Shown here: positions 20,459 to 31,087 of the stretch, in pieces
Position numbering within the stretch: the first letter of the stretch is position 1
How the letters are laid out: each line of letters begins with the position of its first letter
Source: Isoetes taiwanensis
Lineage: Eukaryota > Streptophyta > Lycopodiopsida > Isoetales > Isoetaceae
NCBI GenBank assembly: GCA_021234155.1
Contig: JAJEKV010000006.1
Coordinates: forward strand, 11,247,317-11,311,316
Length of the DNA: 64,000 nucleotides
Reading direction: 5' to 3'
Notes under the pieces: model-generated
Told to the model about the DNA's origin: nothing
Databases searched by the model: none
What the model saw: only the letters and a program-made list of their open reading frames with translations
Made by a program: the position numbers and the translations under genes

Positions 20459-20836
20459 TGTTGTAGCACCCTAAAAAGCTGGGAGATTTTTACCTGTGTT
20501 CAACAGTATGTGTTCAACTGCACAGCTACCTGTGTTCAACCGCAAACTCTCTGCATCAGATACAAATAATGAGAGATGCCAGAGACTATTGGAACATGTT
20601 GTAAAGGCTATAACAAACAGACGTAACAAAAATAGTCCGTGACGTTATCTGCCTATTAGTGTTCCAGAACCCTAAAGTTCAGCAGCCAAATTTGGCATGC
20701 CTTTAGGATAAGAGGACACCTCAAGATATCTCGGTTGCCGCTTTGCCGCCTCCTTGGTTCTGGGATGGCCCTTATTTCTTTATGCTTTGTTATTTCTGTC
20801 GTCACTACTTTTCAATATCAAGCTCTCTTATTTTCA
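20459..20836 (+). repeat. Probable copia 5' LTR (start uncertain)
   Basis: It would begin TGTTGTAGCACCC and end TTTTCA directly before the primer-binding site, about 378 bp. The 3' end is firm because of the PBS; the 5' end rests only on the TG start, since no second LTR is in the window. Confidence 0.45.
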
Positions 20837-20848
20837 TGGTATCAGAGC
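20837..20848 (+). promoter_or_regulatory. Primer-binding site (initiator tRNA-Met)
   Basis: TGGTATCAGAGC is the standard plant Ty1/copia PBS, complementary to the 3' end of initiator tRNA-Met. Confidence 0.9.
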
Positions 20849-20903
20849 GGCCACGATCCAGGGCCCGAGGAAGTTGAAAGGCAGGCTAAGCTGAGCTCTA
20901 ATC

Positions 20904-21746
20904 ATGAGGATTGAGCCACTAAATCACACCAATTCCTATAACTGGTTTCTTAAGGTGCAGACGAAGCTCTGTGAAAAGGGATTATGGGGGATTATATCAG
21001 GAGATGAGCCCAGACCTCCTATGCGTGCAAAAGGCACAACCACGGTGCCAACGACAGCCCAAGTGGTTAAGGGAGAAGCTGCAGCTGAAGGTTCTGTAAA
21101 GACAGAAGCTGAAAGGCAAGCTTTAGCCAAGTGGTTGCAGAAAGACTGGACAGCTAAGAGTAGAATCCTCAAGTATCTTGATGATACTCTTATGCCACAG
21201 GTTGCAGAAGCTGCATCTACAAGAGAAGCATGGGAACAACTCAAGAAATCATACAGTAAAGGGCATTTTTCTGTCCAAGCAAATCTGTATAGTGTAGTTT
21301 GTGACTCCATGGAAGAGTACATGGGTATCATATGCCAAGCAACCAAGCAGTTACAGGGCATGAAGAAAGCTCTTGATGAAGATGTTATTATAGGAGCATT
21401 GCTGCTAGGTCTTCCCCCAACCTACAATAATGTGGAAAACATTATTGGCTCAGCTAAAAAGGTTGAATTAGAGTGGGCATGTCAACAACTCATTCTTGAA
21501 GAAAGAAATCAGGGAGGCAACAAGAAATCTGGGCACAAGGAAAACCAGGCATTTATGGGGAATCGTGAGGATTCTCGAAAATGCTTTAATTGCAACAAAG
21601 TTGGGCATATAGGAAGGAATTGTCCTGGCCAGATAGGAGAAAGAGGAAGCATGAACCTAAAGCATCACGAGACAAAGGAAAAGAACACAGCCATGAGAAA
21701 GAAAGGGACTATCCAAGAAGAAAAAGGAAGATCCGAGGGCACATAA
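20904..21746 (+). CDS. Copia Gag polyprotein
   Basis: An open frame of 280 codons starting MRIEPLNHTNSYNWF, with the W-F/W-L patterns of the UBN2-type gag domain across residues 10-190 (LDDTLMPQVAEAASTREAWE, LLLGLPPTYNN). A CCHC zinc knuckle is at residues about 228-241 (CFNCNKVGHIGRNC), followed by a basic tail. It packages element RNA. Still open, although the downstream pol is broken. Confidence 0.85.
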   Translation: MRIEPLNHTNSYNWFLKVQTKLCEKGLWGIISGDEPRPPMRAKGTTTVPTTAQVVKGEAAAEGSVKTEAERQALAKWLQKDWTAKSRILKYLDDTLMPQVAEAASTREAWEQLKKSYSKGHFSVQANLYSVVCDSMEEYMGIICQATKQLQGMKKALDEDVIIGALLLGLPPTYNNVENIIGSAKKVELEWACQQLILEERNQGGNKKSGHKENQAFMGNREDSRKCFNCNKVGHIGRNCPGQIGERGSMNLKHHETKEKNTAMRKKGTIQEEKGRSEGT

Positions 21747-21979
21747 GGCAAGCAAGAGCAGCTCCTCAGAAGAAGAGAATTCAGAATCATCAGATGATGA
21801 TTCAATTATTTCGGCTGGAAGGGCATTTTTTGCAACAACAGAACCTACAGTTAGCAAACTTGGCAAGTTCACGTCCATATTTCCATATTTGTTTAGTATG
21901 TTGCAAGTCATAGTGACATATGTTGTGTGGAGATGCACAAGTGCCACAGCATCATGTTTTATTGCATGTGACATAGTTC

Positions 21980-24244
21980 AGGGAGTCTGGTATCTAGACT
22001 CAGGTGCAAGCGACCATATGACCCTGACAAAAGGAGTTGTTTCTGGATTACCAGCCCAATAAGACAGGGAGAAAAGTGAGAATAGGCAAGGTTAAACTGA
22101 ACATTGCAGGAGTTGGGAGTGTAAAGCTCAGTTTGCCACAGGGGTCGTTGCACCTAAAGAATGTCCTTCACGTGTCGGACCTTGAGGCGAACTTGCTTTC
22201 CATATCAAAAATGGATGATGCGGGATTTTATATCAATTTTGGCAATGGCAGATGCATTGTGAAGGACAGGAAGGAGATCATTGCCACAGGGACAAGGGCT
22301 GGCAACATATACCAGCTTAGTTGGACTGCCAACTCTAGCACAACACTGACAGCAGTAGAACTGCAAAAGGCCAAGACATGGCATGAACGATTAAGGCATG
22401 CTAACTACCCTCTCATCAAACAGATGAAGGCACAGGAATTAGTCACTGGTCTGCCAAAGATTTCCAAGCCTCATGCCATTTGTGAAGGGTGTGTATTGGG
22501 TAAGCTCAAACGGAAACCATATAAGAAGGAGAAGACAAAAAGGGCAGCCAAACAGTTGGAACTGTCACACATCGATTTGTGGGGACCAGCCAGTGTAAAA
22601 TCACTTGGAGGATCCAAGTACTTCATGTTGGTGATCGATGACTTTAGTAGGAAGAACTGGGTGTTCTTCCTTAAACACAAATCAGAGGCTTTCGATACTT
22701 TCACCAAATGGAAGAGGGAGGTGGAAAAGCAAATTGAACAGGCGGTCAAAACCATAAGAACTGATCAGGGCAGGGAATTTCTCAATACCAAGTTCAGAAA
22801 TTTCCTACAAGATGCTGGAATCCACCACCAAAAGTCAGTAGTTTCTTCTTGGTATCAGAGCATCAACAAAACGGTGTGGTTGAAAGAAAAAACTGCACCA
22901 TATTGGAATGTGCTCGTGCAATGATCCATGGAAGAGGAATTGATCCAATTTTTTAAGCTGAAGCGGTACACACAGCATGCTACCTGCTAAATCGCATACC
23001 CACTAAAGCCAATCCAAATGTGGGTCCCAAAGAAATGTGGTCAGGCCACAAACCGGATGTGCATGAACTGAAAATCTTCGGCTGCAGGGCGTATGCACAC
23101 TTGAGCCAGCAAGAACGTCCTCGAGGTAAACTCTCTATGAGGGCAGTAGAATGCATGTTTGTCGGCTATAACGAGCACACAAAAAGATATCGTTTGTATG
23201 TTCCACTCACGAAGAAAATCATTGTGAGACGAAGTGTTGAGTTTGATGAACACACGTTCTTCTTTGGGAAAAGGGAGAAATCAAGCAGGCTTGAATGGTA
23301 TGAGGTAAATGCAGATGATGAAGCTAAGGAAGGTGCAGACCAATAGCATGATGTCCCACTAGAAGAAGCTGCTGCTAATGACATGGAAGATATCCCTTCT
23401 GAACCAGAGGAGACTGACCTTGAAGACAATGAGGAGCTCTCTGCTATGCCATTGAGGAGGTCCACAAGGAAGGCAGATCACAGATCGAATGCAAGCTTAT
23501 ATCGAATCTCGATCAGGTAAAACTGCCTCTTACATTGCCTTTCATAGTAATGCACCAGTAGATGAGCCTGCCCACTTTCAAGAGGCAATGGCCAGCATGC
23601 ATCATAAAGAATGGCACAATGCCATGACTGAAGAATATCAGTCCTTATTGGACAATGATACTTGGGACTTGTGCCATCTTCCTGCCAATAGAAAGGCTGT
23701 CGCTTGCAAATGGGTTTACAAGGTAAAATATGATGAACAAGGGAACATTGATAGATTCAAGGCACACTTGGTAGCCAAAGGATACTCATAAGTGCCAGGC
23801 ATAGACTTTCACGAAACTTTTGCTCCGGTTGCACGCCTCACCCCTGTTAGATTGGTCATCGCCTTAGCTGTAGTCCATGGCCTAGACTTATAACAAATGA
23901 ACGTCAAGACTGCCTTCCTTAATGGCAAACTTAAGGAAGCAGTCTACATGAAGCAAGCAGCAGGGTTTGTTCAAAAGGGACAAGAACAGTTAGTGTACAA
24001 GCTTAAAAGGGCCATTTATGGGCTCAGGCAATCATCATGACAGTGGTACCACACGATTGATCAATTCTTTACTCAAATGGGCTTTTCTCGCAGTTAAGCA
24101 GACTGGAACATATACTTTAAGTTTGATGGATCTAAAATGTTGCTTATAGTTCTTTACGTGGATGATCTGATCCTGGCCAGCAACTGTAAGACATTGATGC
24201 AGGACACCAAAGATGCTCTCAACCAACGCTTTCACATGACAGAC
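21980..24244 (+). pseudogene. Copia Pol (protease, integrase, reverse transcriptase), 5' part
   Basis: In order: aspartic protease with WYLDSGASDHMT near 21990; GAG-pre-integrase with TWHERLRHANY and a C-x2-C pair; integrase core with HIDLWGP, VIDDFSRKNWVF and RTDQGREF; a YLLNRIPTK motif; then reverse transcriptase from about 23600 with WVYKVKYDEQG, FAPVAR, KTAFLNG and the catalytic YVDDLILA. Internal stops are at 23789, 23891 and 24038, and there are several frameshifts. The last codons before E2 read RFHMTD. Confidence 0.9.
24241..24244. repeat. E2 target-site duplication, left copy (AGAC)
   Basis: AGAC precedes the E2 left end and is repeated at 33655-33658. Removing E2 plus one AGAC restores the copia codons ATG-ACA-GAC-CTT-GGG (M-T-D-L-G), so the 4-bp duplication is proved by the reading frame. 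Confidence 0.95.
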
Positions 24245-24270
24245 AAGCATGATTTCATTAATTGGATAAA
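24245..24270 (+). repeat. E2 left terminal inverted repeat
   Basis: Starts AAGCATGATTTCATTAATTG. The inverted right end starts AAGCATGAATTCATTAATTA; mismatches fall at positions 9, 20 and 23 of 26. Confidence 0.9.
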
Positions 24271-24481
24271 ATAACGCAATTTTGAGAATTTTCAGCACAC
24301 CTTATTTGCTCAAGCACGAATACTTTCACCTAGTTCTCGAGCCCAACAAACATGAGGTAATTAACATACACATATACATACAAATTTTGTGTTATACTTG
24401 TACGTGTACATGACACTCGTATAAGCTCAATAATGGCCCTACATTGTACACCAATAATTCACATCAATAATTTTACTTCAC

Positions 24482-24489
24482 TATAAAAA
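24482..24489 (+). promoter_or_regulatory. TATA box of the E2 small gene
   Basis: TATAAAAA lies 43 bp before the ATG at 24525, conserved with both E1 small genes. Confidence 0.7.
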
Positions 24490-24524
24490 CGGCTTCACGA
24501 GGGGGTAGAGGCCATTCATCTTCC

Positions 24525-24767
24525 ATGGCTTCCTCGATGCCTCGTCCAGAGCACATCCGCTCTTTCAAGTGTTACTTGAGCTACAACGATCTGGGCGAAT
24601 GCGCTAGAAATGGCGTTAAGCTTGATCCATGGCTCTTATCTAAAGCTGATGGACCTGCTAGTGCTTGCTGGAAGCTCACTCGCGTTAAAGTCCATATTTA
24701 CTGGCTTCCTGATCAGGAGATCTATGAGCTGAATGGCATCACGAGCTTTGATGTTGATGACGAGTGA
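24525..24767 (+). CDS. Small 80-residue protein of E2, family unknown
   Basis: An intact frame nearly identical to 1209-1451 (differences include R to W and Y to H or D). The Met lies at the same distance from a conserved TATA box, and the stop is followed by a shared AT-rich 3' flank that reaches the converging large gene. Conserved features are a K-C-Y core, L-D-P-W, the W-L-P motif and an acidic DVDDE end. It is one of only two intact E-element genes in the window, while the large E2 genes have decayed. Function unknown; no recognised domain. Confidence 0.75.
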   Translation: MASSMPRPEHIRSFKCYLSYNDLGECARNGVKLDPWLLSKADGPASACWKLTRVKVHIYWLPDQEIYELNGITSFDVDDE

Positions 24768-24996
24768 ATCTGCACCTGCTAATAATGTAATAATGACATG
24801 GATACCTAATAACTAAGTAAGGATGTAATAGCATTCTGATTAAGGATGTAATATCACGTACCTTAACTGAGTATATTGTAACGATGTGCTATCCCACCTC
24901 CACTTATTCTGCAAGCCCAACGTAATGAGATGCTTCAATGTGCTCATCCACAAACACTCTTTCGGGTTCTTCCAATGCACTTTGCCTGGTGCTGGG

Positions 24997-27633
24997 CTAG
25001 AAATCCTGAATGACAGCTCTACCGGGCTGCACGTCACCAAGCACTCGCAGCAAGGTGGACCAGTAGTCAATAACTTCATTCTTATATGTGTTGGACCATG
25101 ACTTATCGCCAGCTCTAGAAATAGCTGCCCAGTGCATCATGTACTTGGCAATAGAAGCTCTTAATGCACCTATATCTTTCAAGCTCCCATATGGCTGCAG
25201 GACCTTAGATGACCCTCTCGGAATCATAGGTAAACCTTGGGCATCCTCCTTCCACATTCTCGATTTCCCTTTCAGGGGGAGCCACTCCCTATGCCCCGCC
25301 TCATCTTGTAGAACATTAGTGGCCATCCATCCTTCATGCAAAACTTGAAGAGTAGAGGTTCCAAGTGACCACATAAACGGTCCTTCTTATCAGGGATAAA
25401 ACCTTTCACGAATTCCTTCCAATCAGGAACCTCTATCACAAGGTAAGGTGAAGGAGCCTTTGAACTACACTGCCTGAAGAGTTGCATAAGCTCCGGAATA
25501 GTCAATGCATCTGATCTTCTCATTAGAGTAGAGTAGTTTCCAAATAGGGCATCTATGTCATCGTGGGTGTGTCCAACCATCATGAATCCCAGCTGCACTT
25601 GATCAAAGACACCTAACCAAACCAAGTATGACAAGTAAGAGAAAAGATATCTATTCTTATTCTGACCTGAGCAATTATCTAGCTGCAAGTAAAGCCTCCT
25701 AGGCAACTTGTTTGCTACCATGGGGCCTTTGATAGGAGGCATAAAATCATTTCTACTGCCATTCATCATTTTTGTCCTAAGGTTATCTGTGTTTAAAATT
25801 CTTTGCACACCGGTTTGCTTTCAGGACGATCTGTATCTCTCAAATGGCCCCAATTATCCTCAGATTTATTCTCCAGTGTCTTCAAGGTATGATTCAAGGA
25901 TCCCACATGAAAATTAGAATCATCAGGCCAGAGGTCCAGTGAGAAGTGGCCCAAGGCACCTATACCATGGCCGTGCATGAAAGCACCTGTAACACTGACC
26001 TTCAGTCGTTCACCCCTCCATACAGACTTTGCTAGCTTCTCTAGGCGAGGGACCATGGTCTTATTCTGATCCATCTTATCATGTATAATGGTTAAAGCGT
26101 GCTTTCGGGGAGATCTATGCGACAAAGCTCTCGGGACCGATAAAGGCTCTCGCATGAAATCTGGGCGTCATATGCGATTTTTTCTCTATTGCAAGTACCC
26201 TTCTTTCGTTTGGATCTCTGGTCTTATCAAGCTTTTCCTTTATGACAATACAGGTGTTACACTTGGAAAATGCTATCCTCTTAGCTATTGCTACCTCTGA
26301 ATGATTCTCTTTCCAAGCAGACAGAAATGACGAAGGAGAAATATGCTTGCCTGTCATCTCTGTAACGGTAATATCTACTTCTTGGTGTATATCCTTCTTA
26401 GTCAAGACTGAAGGAAGCCTCTTAACATTTTGTCTGCTACCCTCGCTCGTAATTTTCGAGCGGTGTGGCATCGTCTCTGCGTTTTCATCTATGAACATGG
26501 ATATAATAAAGCATTGCCGACCAAAGTATGAGATCTTGGCTTCTTAGACCCAGTATTTCCGTGCTCAGCAATTCTGTGGCCGTCATTGAAGAGCTTCTTC
26601 CACTTGTAAAAAGTGGAAATGGGAATGCCATAGGCTTTATGCCATGCTTTCACGCACACCTGTTTGTTATTCAACATCAGTTTGCGGACTACACCATTTT
26701 CAGAGCAAAGATCTAGCATGTTATATGCAAAAGTTGTGTGCTCAGGGACTTCATGTTCAAAGAAAAGGTTCTCATGCAAGCTATCTCACGGGATGTAAAA
26801 TTTGCCTGGCATCGTTTCATGCAAAGACGGTGATGACTGAAGTCTAGAATAGCCTCAGCACTAGTTTTCTTTCACATTTAGTGCGTGTTGGGCGTGTTCG
26901 GGTCTCCGATTGACCATCTTTGTAAGGTCTCTTTTTGGTGATGCCAATTTCGGGTCTAATGGAGTAAGGTTCATTCTCCACATCCTTCTCCTTCACCGCA
27001 ACCACAAGAGTAGAAACTGGAATGTTATCAACGAGCACGAGGGCTATGGGCCATCTCACAAGGTCATGCAGTTGGGGCATTTTACGCACACGGGCCTGGC
27101 GGTAAGATAGAGATCTTTTCGGGCATTGGAAAAATGCTCATGATAGTAGCGACTATCGAGCCTTCCCCTAACTTCACGTCGGACCACGACATGGTTTGGA
27201 TCGGCAAAACGATAACACCATAGGCATAAGCCATGTGGCAAAGCATTCATGCATGAGTGCACGCCTTCTCAACTAACTCATCTCTAGAAAGCCCTTGCAC
27301 ATGATTCGTCTCATTACTGGCTAACCCCTCATTCCCCTCGTCCTGCCAGTCTATGCGTTTTATCTGACCTGGTGGGGTGCAAGCTTCCTCCTGTCTATCA
27401 AGTTGAGCAGCAATGTCCTTCTTGTACCACAACACAAAAGTCCCCACAGCTTCACCCATTTTTTCTATTTCCATTTCGGGAATTGGTAGCGATGAATTGT
27501 CCATCCGGAACATTCACAATTGAAACAACAACCATACCCTCGGGACGATCGAATTGTGATGGCGCCGAAATTGTGGACTCTTCCTTCGCCACCTTTTTCC
27601 CCCCCAGATAATCTGGTGAATTACATCAGCCAT
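24997..27633 (-). pseudogene. DUF7869-like protein, candidate transposase of E2
   Basis: On the minus strand a probable ATG at 27633 (MADVIHQIIW) is followed by frames that need several shifts. Order of recognisable parts: a helix-turn-helix-like segment (KQVCVKAWHKAYGIPISTFY, about 26680-26620) and HGNTGSKKPRSHT; a C-x2-C segment (KCNTCIVIKEKLDK) near 26240; IIHDKMDQNKT near 26090; HGIGALGHFSLD near 25950; and the core LDNCSGQNKNRY near 25660 plus GHTHDDIDALFG near 25560. This is the motif series of DUF7869 proteins, which I believe have an RNase-H-like core; a role as transposase is inference from its place in a mobile element. The frame stops at 24997, and the tail present in E1 is missing, apparently through a deletion ending at about 24916. 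Confidence 0.65.
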
Positions 27634-27658
27634 CCTGCAAACAAGAGGTCGTGAATAG

Positions 27659-27668
27659 CGCGGCCGCG
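27659..27668. repeat. Palindromic site 1 (CGCGGCCGCG core)
   Basis: AGCGCGGCCGCGAT: perfect 10-bp core, left flank degenerate. Confidence 0.7.
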
Positions 27669-27747
27669 ATCCTCGTAAGCAAAAAGCACTGTGATCATAA
27701 ACCACTACAAAAAATAGCAACTGAAAAATAAAAAATGGTCAGGACTT

Positions 27748-27761
27748 TCGCCACCGCGATC
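27748..27761. repeat. Palindromic site 2 (variant)
   Basis: TTCGCCACCGCGAT followed by C, a diverged copy with an intact right half-site. Confidence 0.5.
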
Positions 27762-27934
27762 TTATCGAGCATGGGTAAGAACGCAGCGGTCGGCGCTTTT
27801 GCAAGCATTCACACTAGTTTGTTTTCGATAAGAACTCGTGCAAATCACATTTCGAGGCTAGCTAGTGGTTTCAACTCAAAGTTATCGATAGCTGGGAGTT
27901 CTTTGGTCAATAGCAAGTGTAGATGGTTGAAGGT

Positions 27935-27948
27935 ATCGCGACCGCGAT
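27935..27948. repeat. Palindromic site 3
   Basis: ATCGCGACCGCGAT, one central change from the consensus ATCGCGGCCGCGAT. Confidence 0.75.
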
Positions 27949-28865
27949 CTCGTAGAGCATCAAAGTTAAACGATTGACTTACAGAATAAAGCATTACTCA
28001 TACCTCACAGAATACGGTGGCGTCAACGTCAACTTGTAGCCGAGGACCCGTCAGAAGCTGCAGTGTCATAAAAACAGTGTTTTGTTTCATCCACATGGAG
28101 AAAGAAAGCATATACTTGAAACACGTTTACATTGTATAATAAACACACCAGAGTGCACAGGTTTGCTTAGAACATCTATTTTTGCATAGTTGCAACAAAG
28201 TATCAGGAGGTATCTTATCAATCCATGCAATACATAGTGAAGTTAGTGCAGAGACTCGGAGGTTGTAGTTATAATTGAAATTCAGTGCAACATAAACGTT
28301 GAGTTCACTTCAGTGAGGGATATGCATCAGAATAGGCCTTTTACCTTGCCCGAAACCCTGAATTCGATGCAGTTGAAGAATTCCGAATGTGTAGTGGCGG
28401 ATTGCAAGCGGATTATCAGCGCCCTCGTCAGTGCCTTCAATGGATGCGAATTCGCGGCAAATCCTTGCCGAACTTGGCCCGGCTTAATTTTAGACTCGGC
28501 GCCTCGAAGATCTTGCAAAACAATGAAATTTGAATTGGCTTTTCCCGCTTTCTCGAATTGGTTTGTTCTCGAATTCAAATTTTACAGTCACTGTCCGTTC
28601 GTAAACCGGTTTTTTGTGGGGCATTTATGGCTGCATACTGTGTCAGGTCCGAAATTACGGCCCAAAATTGAACGCGGACGTCCAAGTTGATAAAGACCTT
28701 TTGTACGGATTACTTGCCTTTTTGGACGGGTATATTCGCACGACCGCATTTATGTCAGGGAATAAATACGGCCGGCCGGCCGGTAATTATTACTTCCGGC
28801 GTACGACGCCATTATGGCTGGCACGTTTTTTCACGCGCCATTATGATGGGCGGGCAATTAATTTC

Positions 28866-28875
28866 CGCGGCCGCG
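28866..28875. repeat. Palindromic site 4
   Basis: Perfect CGCGGCCGCG core, just upstream of the TATA box of the rightward gene. Confidence 0.7.
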
Positions 28876-29076
28876 TTCTATAAATTGAAACTCAGAACAT
28901 TTAAAAACAAATTTCAACTCCGCGATTTCTTTCAGCGCCTAGCGCCTTCGCCCTCCGAGCGCCTTCTCGAGCCTCTCCAAAAGGACTCGAATTTCGTACT
29001 CAGCCAGCGCCCGCGATCCCATGGCACCTAAGGACTCCCTCAGAGAAGGTATTTTCTAACATTTCAGCTCAGCAAC

Positions 29077-29417
29077 ATCGCGGCCGCGATCTTGCCTACT
29101 AGAACTTCTATTGTTTTCATAAGTATAGCTGCTCAGCAAGATCGCGGCCGCGGTCTTGCTTGCTAGGTTTTGTAATTTCTTGATAGCGGTCTTCATAAGT
29201 GTAGCTGCTCAACAAGATCGCGGCCGCGGTCTTGCTGAGCATAGATTTTCTTTCTTGCGATGTTCATGAGTACTAGTGTAGTATGTCATTAGGATCGCGA
29301 CCGCGATGTTCATGAGCAGTGAAATTGTTTTCTTGCCGTGCTTAAGTGCTACACAACATCGCGGCCGCGATAGTGTGGAGTGCTATTTTAGCTGCTTGGC
29401 AGGATCGCGGTCGCGTT
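29077..29417. repeat. Cluster of six palindromic sites in intron 1
   Basis: Sites at 29077, 29141, 29217, 29294, 29358 and 29404, each 14 bp and matching ATCGCGGCCGCGAT with 0-2 changes, spaced 46-77 bp. Around 29141 and 29217 the symmetry extends outward (AGCAAG before, CTTGCT after), giving near-perfect palindromes of 26 and 34 bp. These two also share about 43 bp and look tandemly duplicated with a 76-bp period. The whole cluster lies inside the inferred first intron (29049-29496). Confidence 0.85.
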
Positions 29418-31073
29418 TCTCTACAGTAGTTTATACCTTTTCGTTGCACCACATTATGCAGCCTACCAGGCACTCACCACAGGCTTTTGTTTACAGCACT
29501 TGCTCTCTTCCGAGGACCGGATGTCGAGCCCGTCCGTATTATAACCCCTTCCAATGAAAGGAAATGGTGTATTGAGATTGCACAGGCTATACCGCACATT
29601 AAGGGTGATCGCAGAAAGGACCTGTGCTTGTTTCTGCGGACTGGAAAAAAACCTGAGGACGTTGAACAAGTTGGCATAGTGGTGGCAATGTGGGAAGGCA
29701 CGAAGAACAATGTGCAAGATGCTATCATATGCAGCATTGAGGACACACAAGCATTGCAGTTCCTGGAGTACATTTTGAAATGGCGCAATTATGACCCGTC
29801 TCTGATGACAGCCAGCAAAATGAACAAGCCAGCCACAGGGAAAAACGTCCCCACGTCAGCTAAGGGTTATGGCTGGTTGTTGCCATCCTATGAATCTCTC
29901 TCTTTGTCAGGAATAAAGGGAAACAGAGACATATTGCTCGGGTTCTCGGCATGCAGAAATGGTTTGTCTACAGACAAGAAGCCTCCGAGCTGTGCCTTGA
30001 AAGCAGTTCGGGACGAGAAGATGCCCTCCGTGATGGACACCAATTGTCTAAGAGCCGTGGCCAAGAAAAAGAGTGTGAAGCCTATTGCTACTTTGGGAGA
30101 GACATCAGCACCAAAAGAGGTTGTTCAAGAACCACAATCCACGATAAACCCCTCCGGTATTGTTAACCCTACTCTTCCTCTTGCTATGAAGGCCCCAGAT
30201 AGCACTACATCTGGTGGATTTATTCCAAAAAAACTCCCTCCTTTCAGAATTAGCCTTAGGAATCTGACACCTACTGAAGATAGCCCGCAGCCCAGCAGTT
30301 CTCAAACCCCCCCCTCAGTTACGGATGCCTCCTCTAGACTAGCATTGACATGGCCCCACGCACCTGCCATTCCAGTCGAGTTGAAGTTCAATCCCGAAGA
30401 GGAACGCAAGATGGCAGAGCAAACCACCCAGAAGCTTGAACAGTTCAAAAGGTTCTACCCCTTAGGGGTTAATTGGTTTACAAAGATTTCTATTTTTGAT
30501 TGTGAACCTGCACCAGCAAACTTGACACGGGAGAATGCGATCAAATGACCATGTTCAAACTCGGTTAAAAGCTTCAAGACATACAGAAGTGAGAGGTCCA
30601 CACACCCGACGCGTCGTTCCGTTTGACCCTATTACTAAGTAACTAATTCTTTATCTTTTGGACACTCGTTATGTAGATTTGTACTGACGGTTGTCTATCT
30701 TTCAGGAGGAGGATGACATGGAGCAATCCAGAAGATTTGAAGGGCAAGAAATTTTATATTATTTCTGGCAACCACAGTATTTGCGCTGCACAACTTCTTT
30801 GTTCGGTCGTCGGCGAGTTGGAGCAGCAACGAGAATTTGCCAAAGTATATGCTAGAAAAAGATCGAGGGTGCTCAACGGAAATCTTACAGACAAGGAATA
30901 TATAGAGTTGATGCAACGAAGTAATTGCAAACACCGTGTACAGAGAGCCACTGATTGAAAAACTGCAACAACTTCGTCATCAGCACAAGGCTTATGGCTG
31001 CCCTCCACAAGGACCTATAGGGACAGCTAAAACTTCAGCTTGGAAGGTATTTATTTGTTTTCTACTCGCCAAC

Positions 31074-31087
31074 TTCGCGGCCGCGAT
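31074..31087. repeat. Palindromic site inside intron 3
   Basis: TTCGCGGCCGCGAT lies in the 69-bp intron 31047-31115. Because that intron is a multiple of three with no stop, it could also be retained and translated. Confidence 0.7.

Larger units (their letters stand above)
27634..29020. promoter_or_regulatory. Divergent promoter region of E2 with palindromic sites
   Basis: About 1.4 kb between the 5' ends of the DUF7869-like gene and the ParB/methyltransferase-like gene. It contains palindrome copies centred near 27663, 27754, 27941 and 28870. A TATAAA at 28879-28884 lies about 140 bp before the ATG at 29021 and suits the rightward gene. A separate GC palindrome with GGCCGGCCGGCC lies at 28769-28782. 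No other gene seen. Confidence 0.5.

Noticed and set aside
28769-28782. GGCCGGCC palindrome as a further copy of the E2 site
   Set aside because: It shares GC richness but not the CGCGGCCGCG core.
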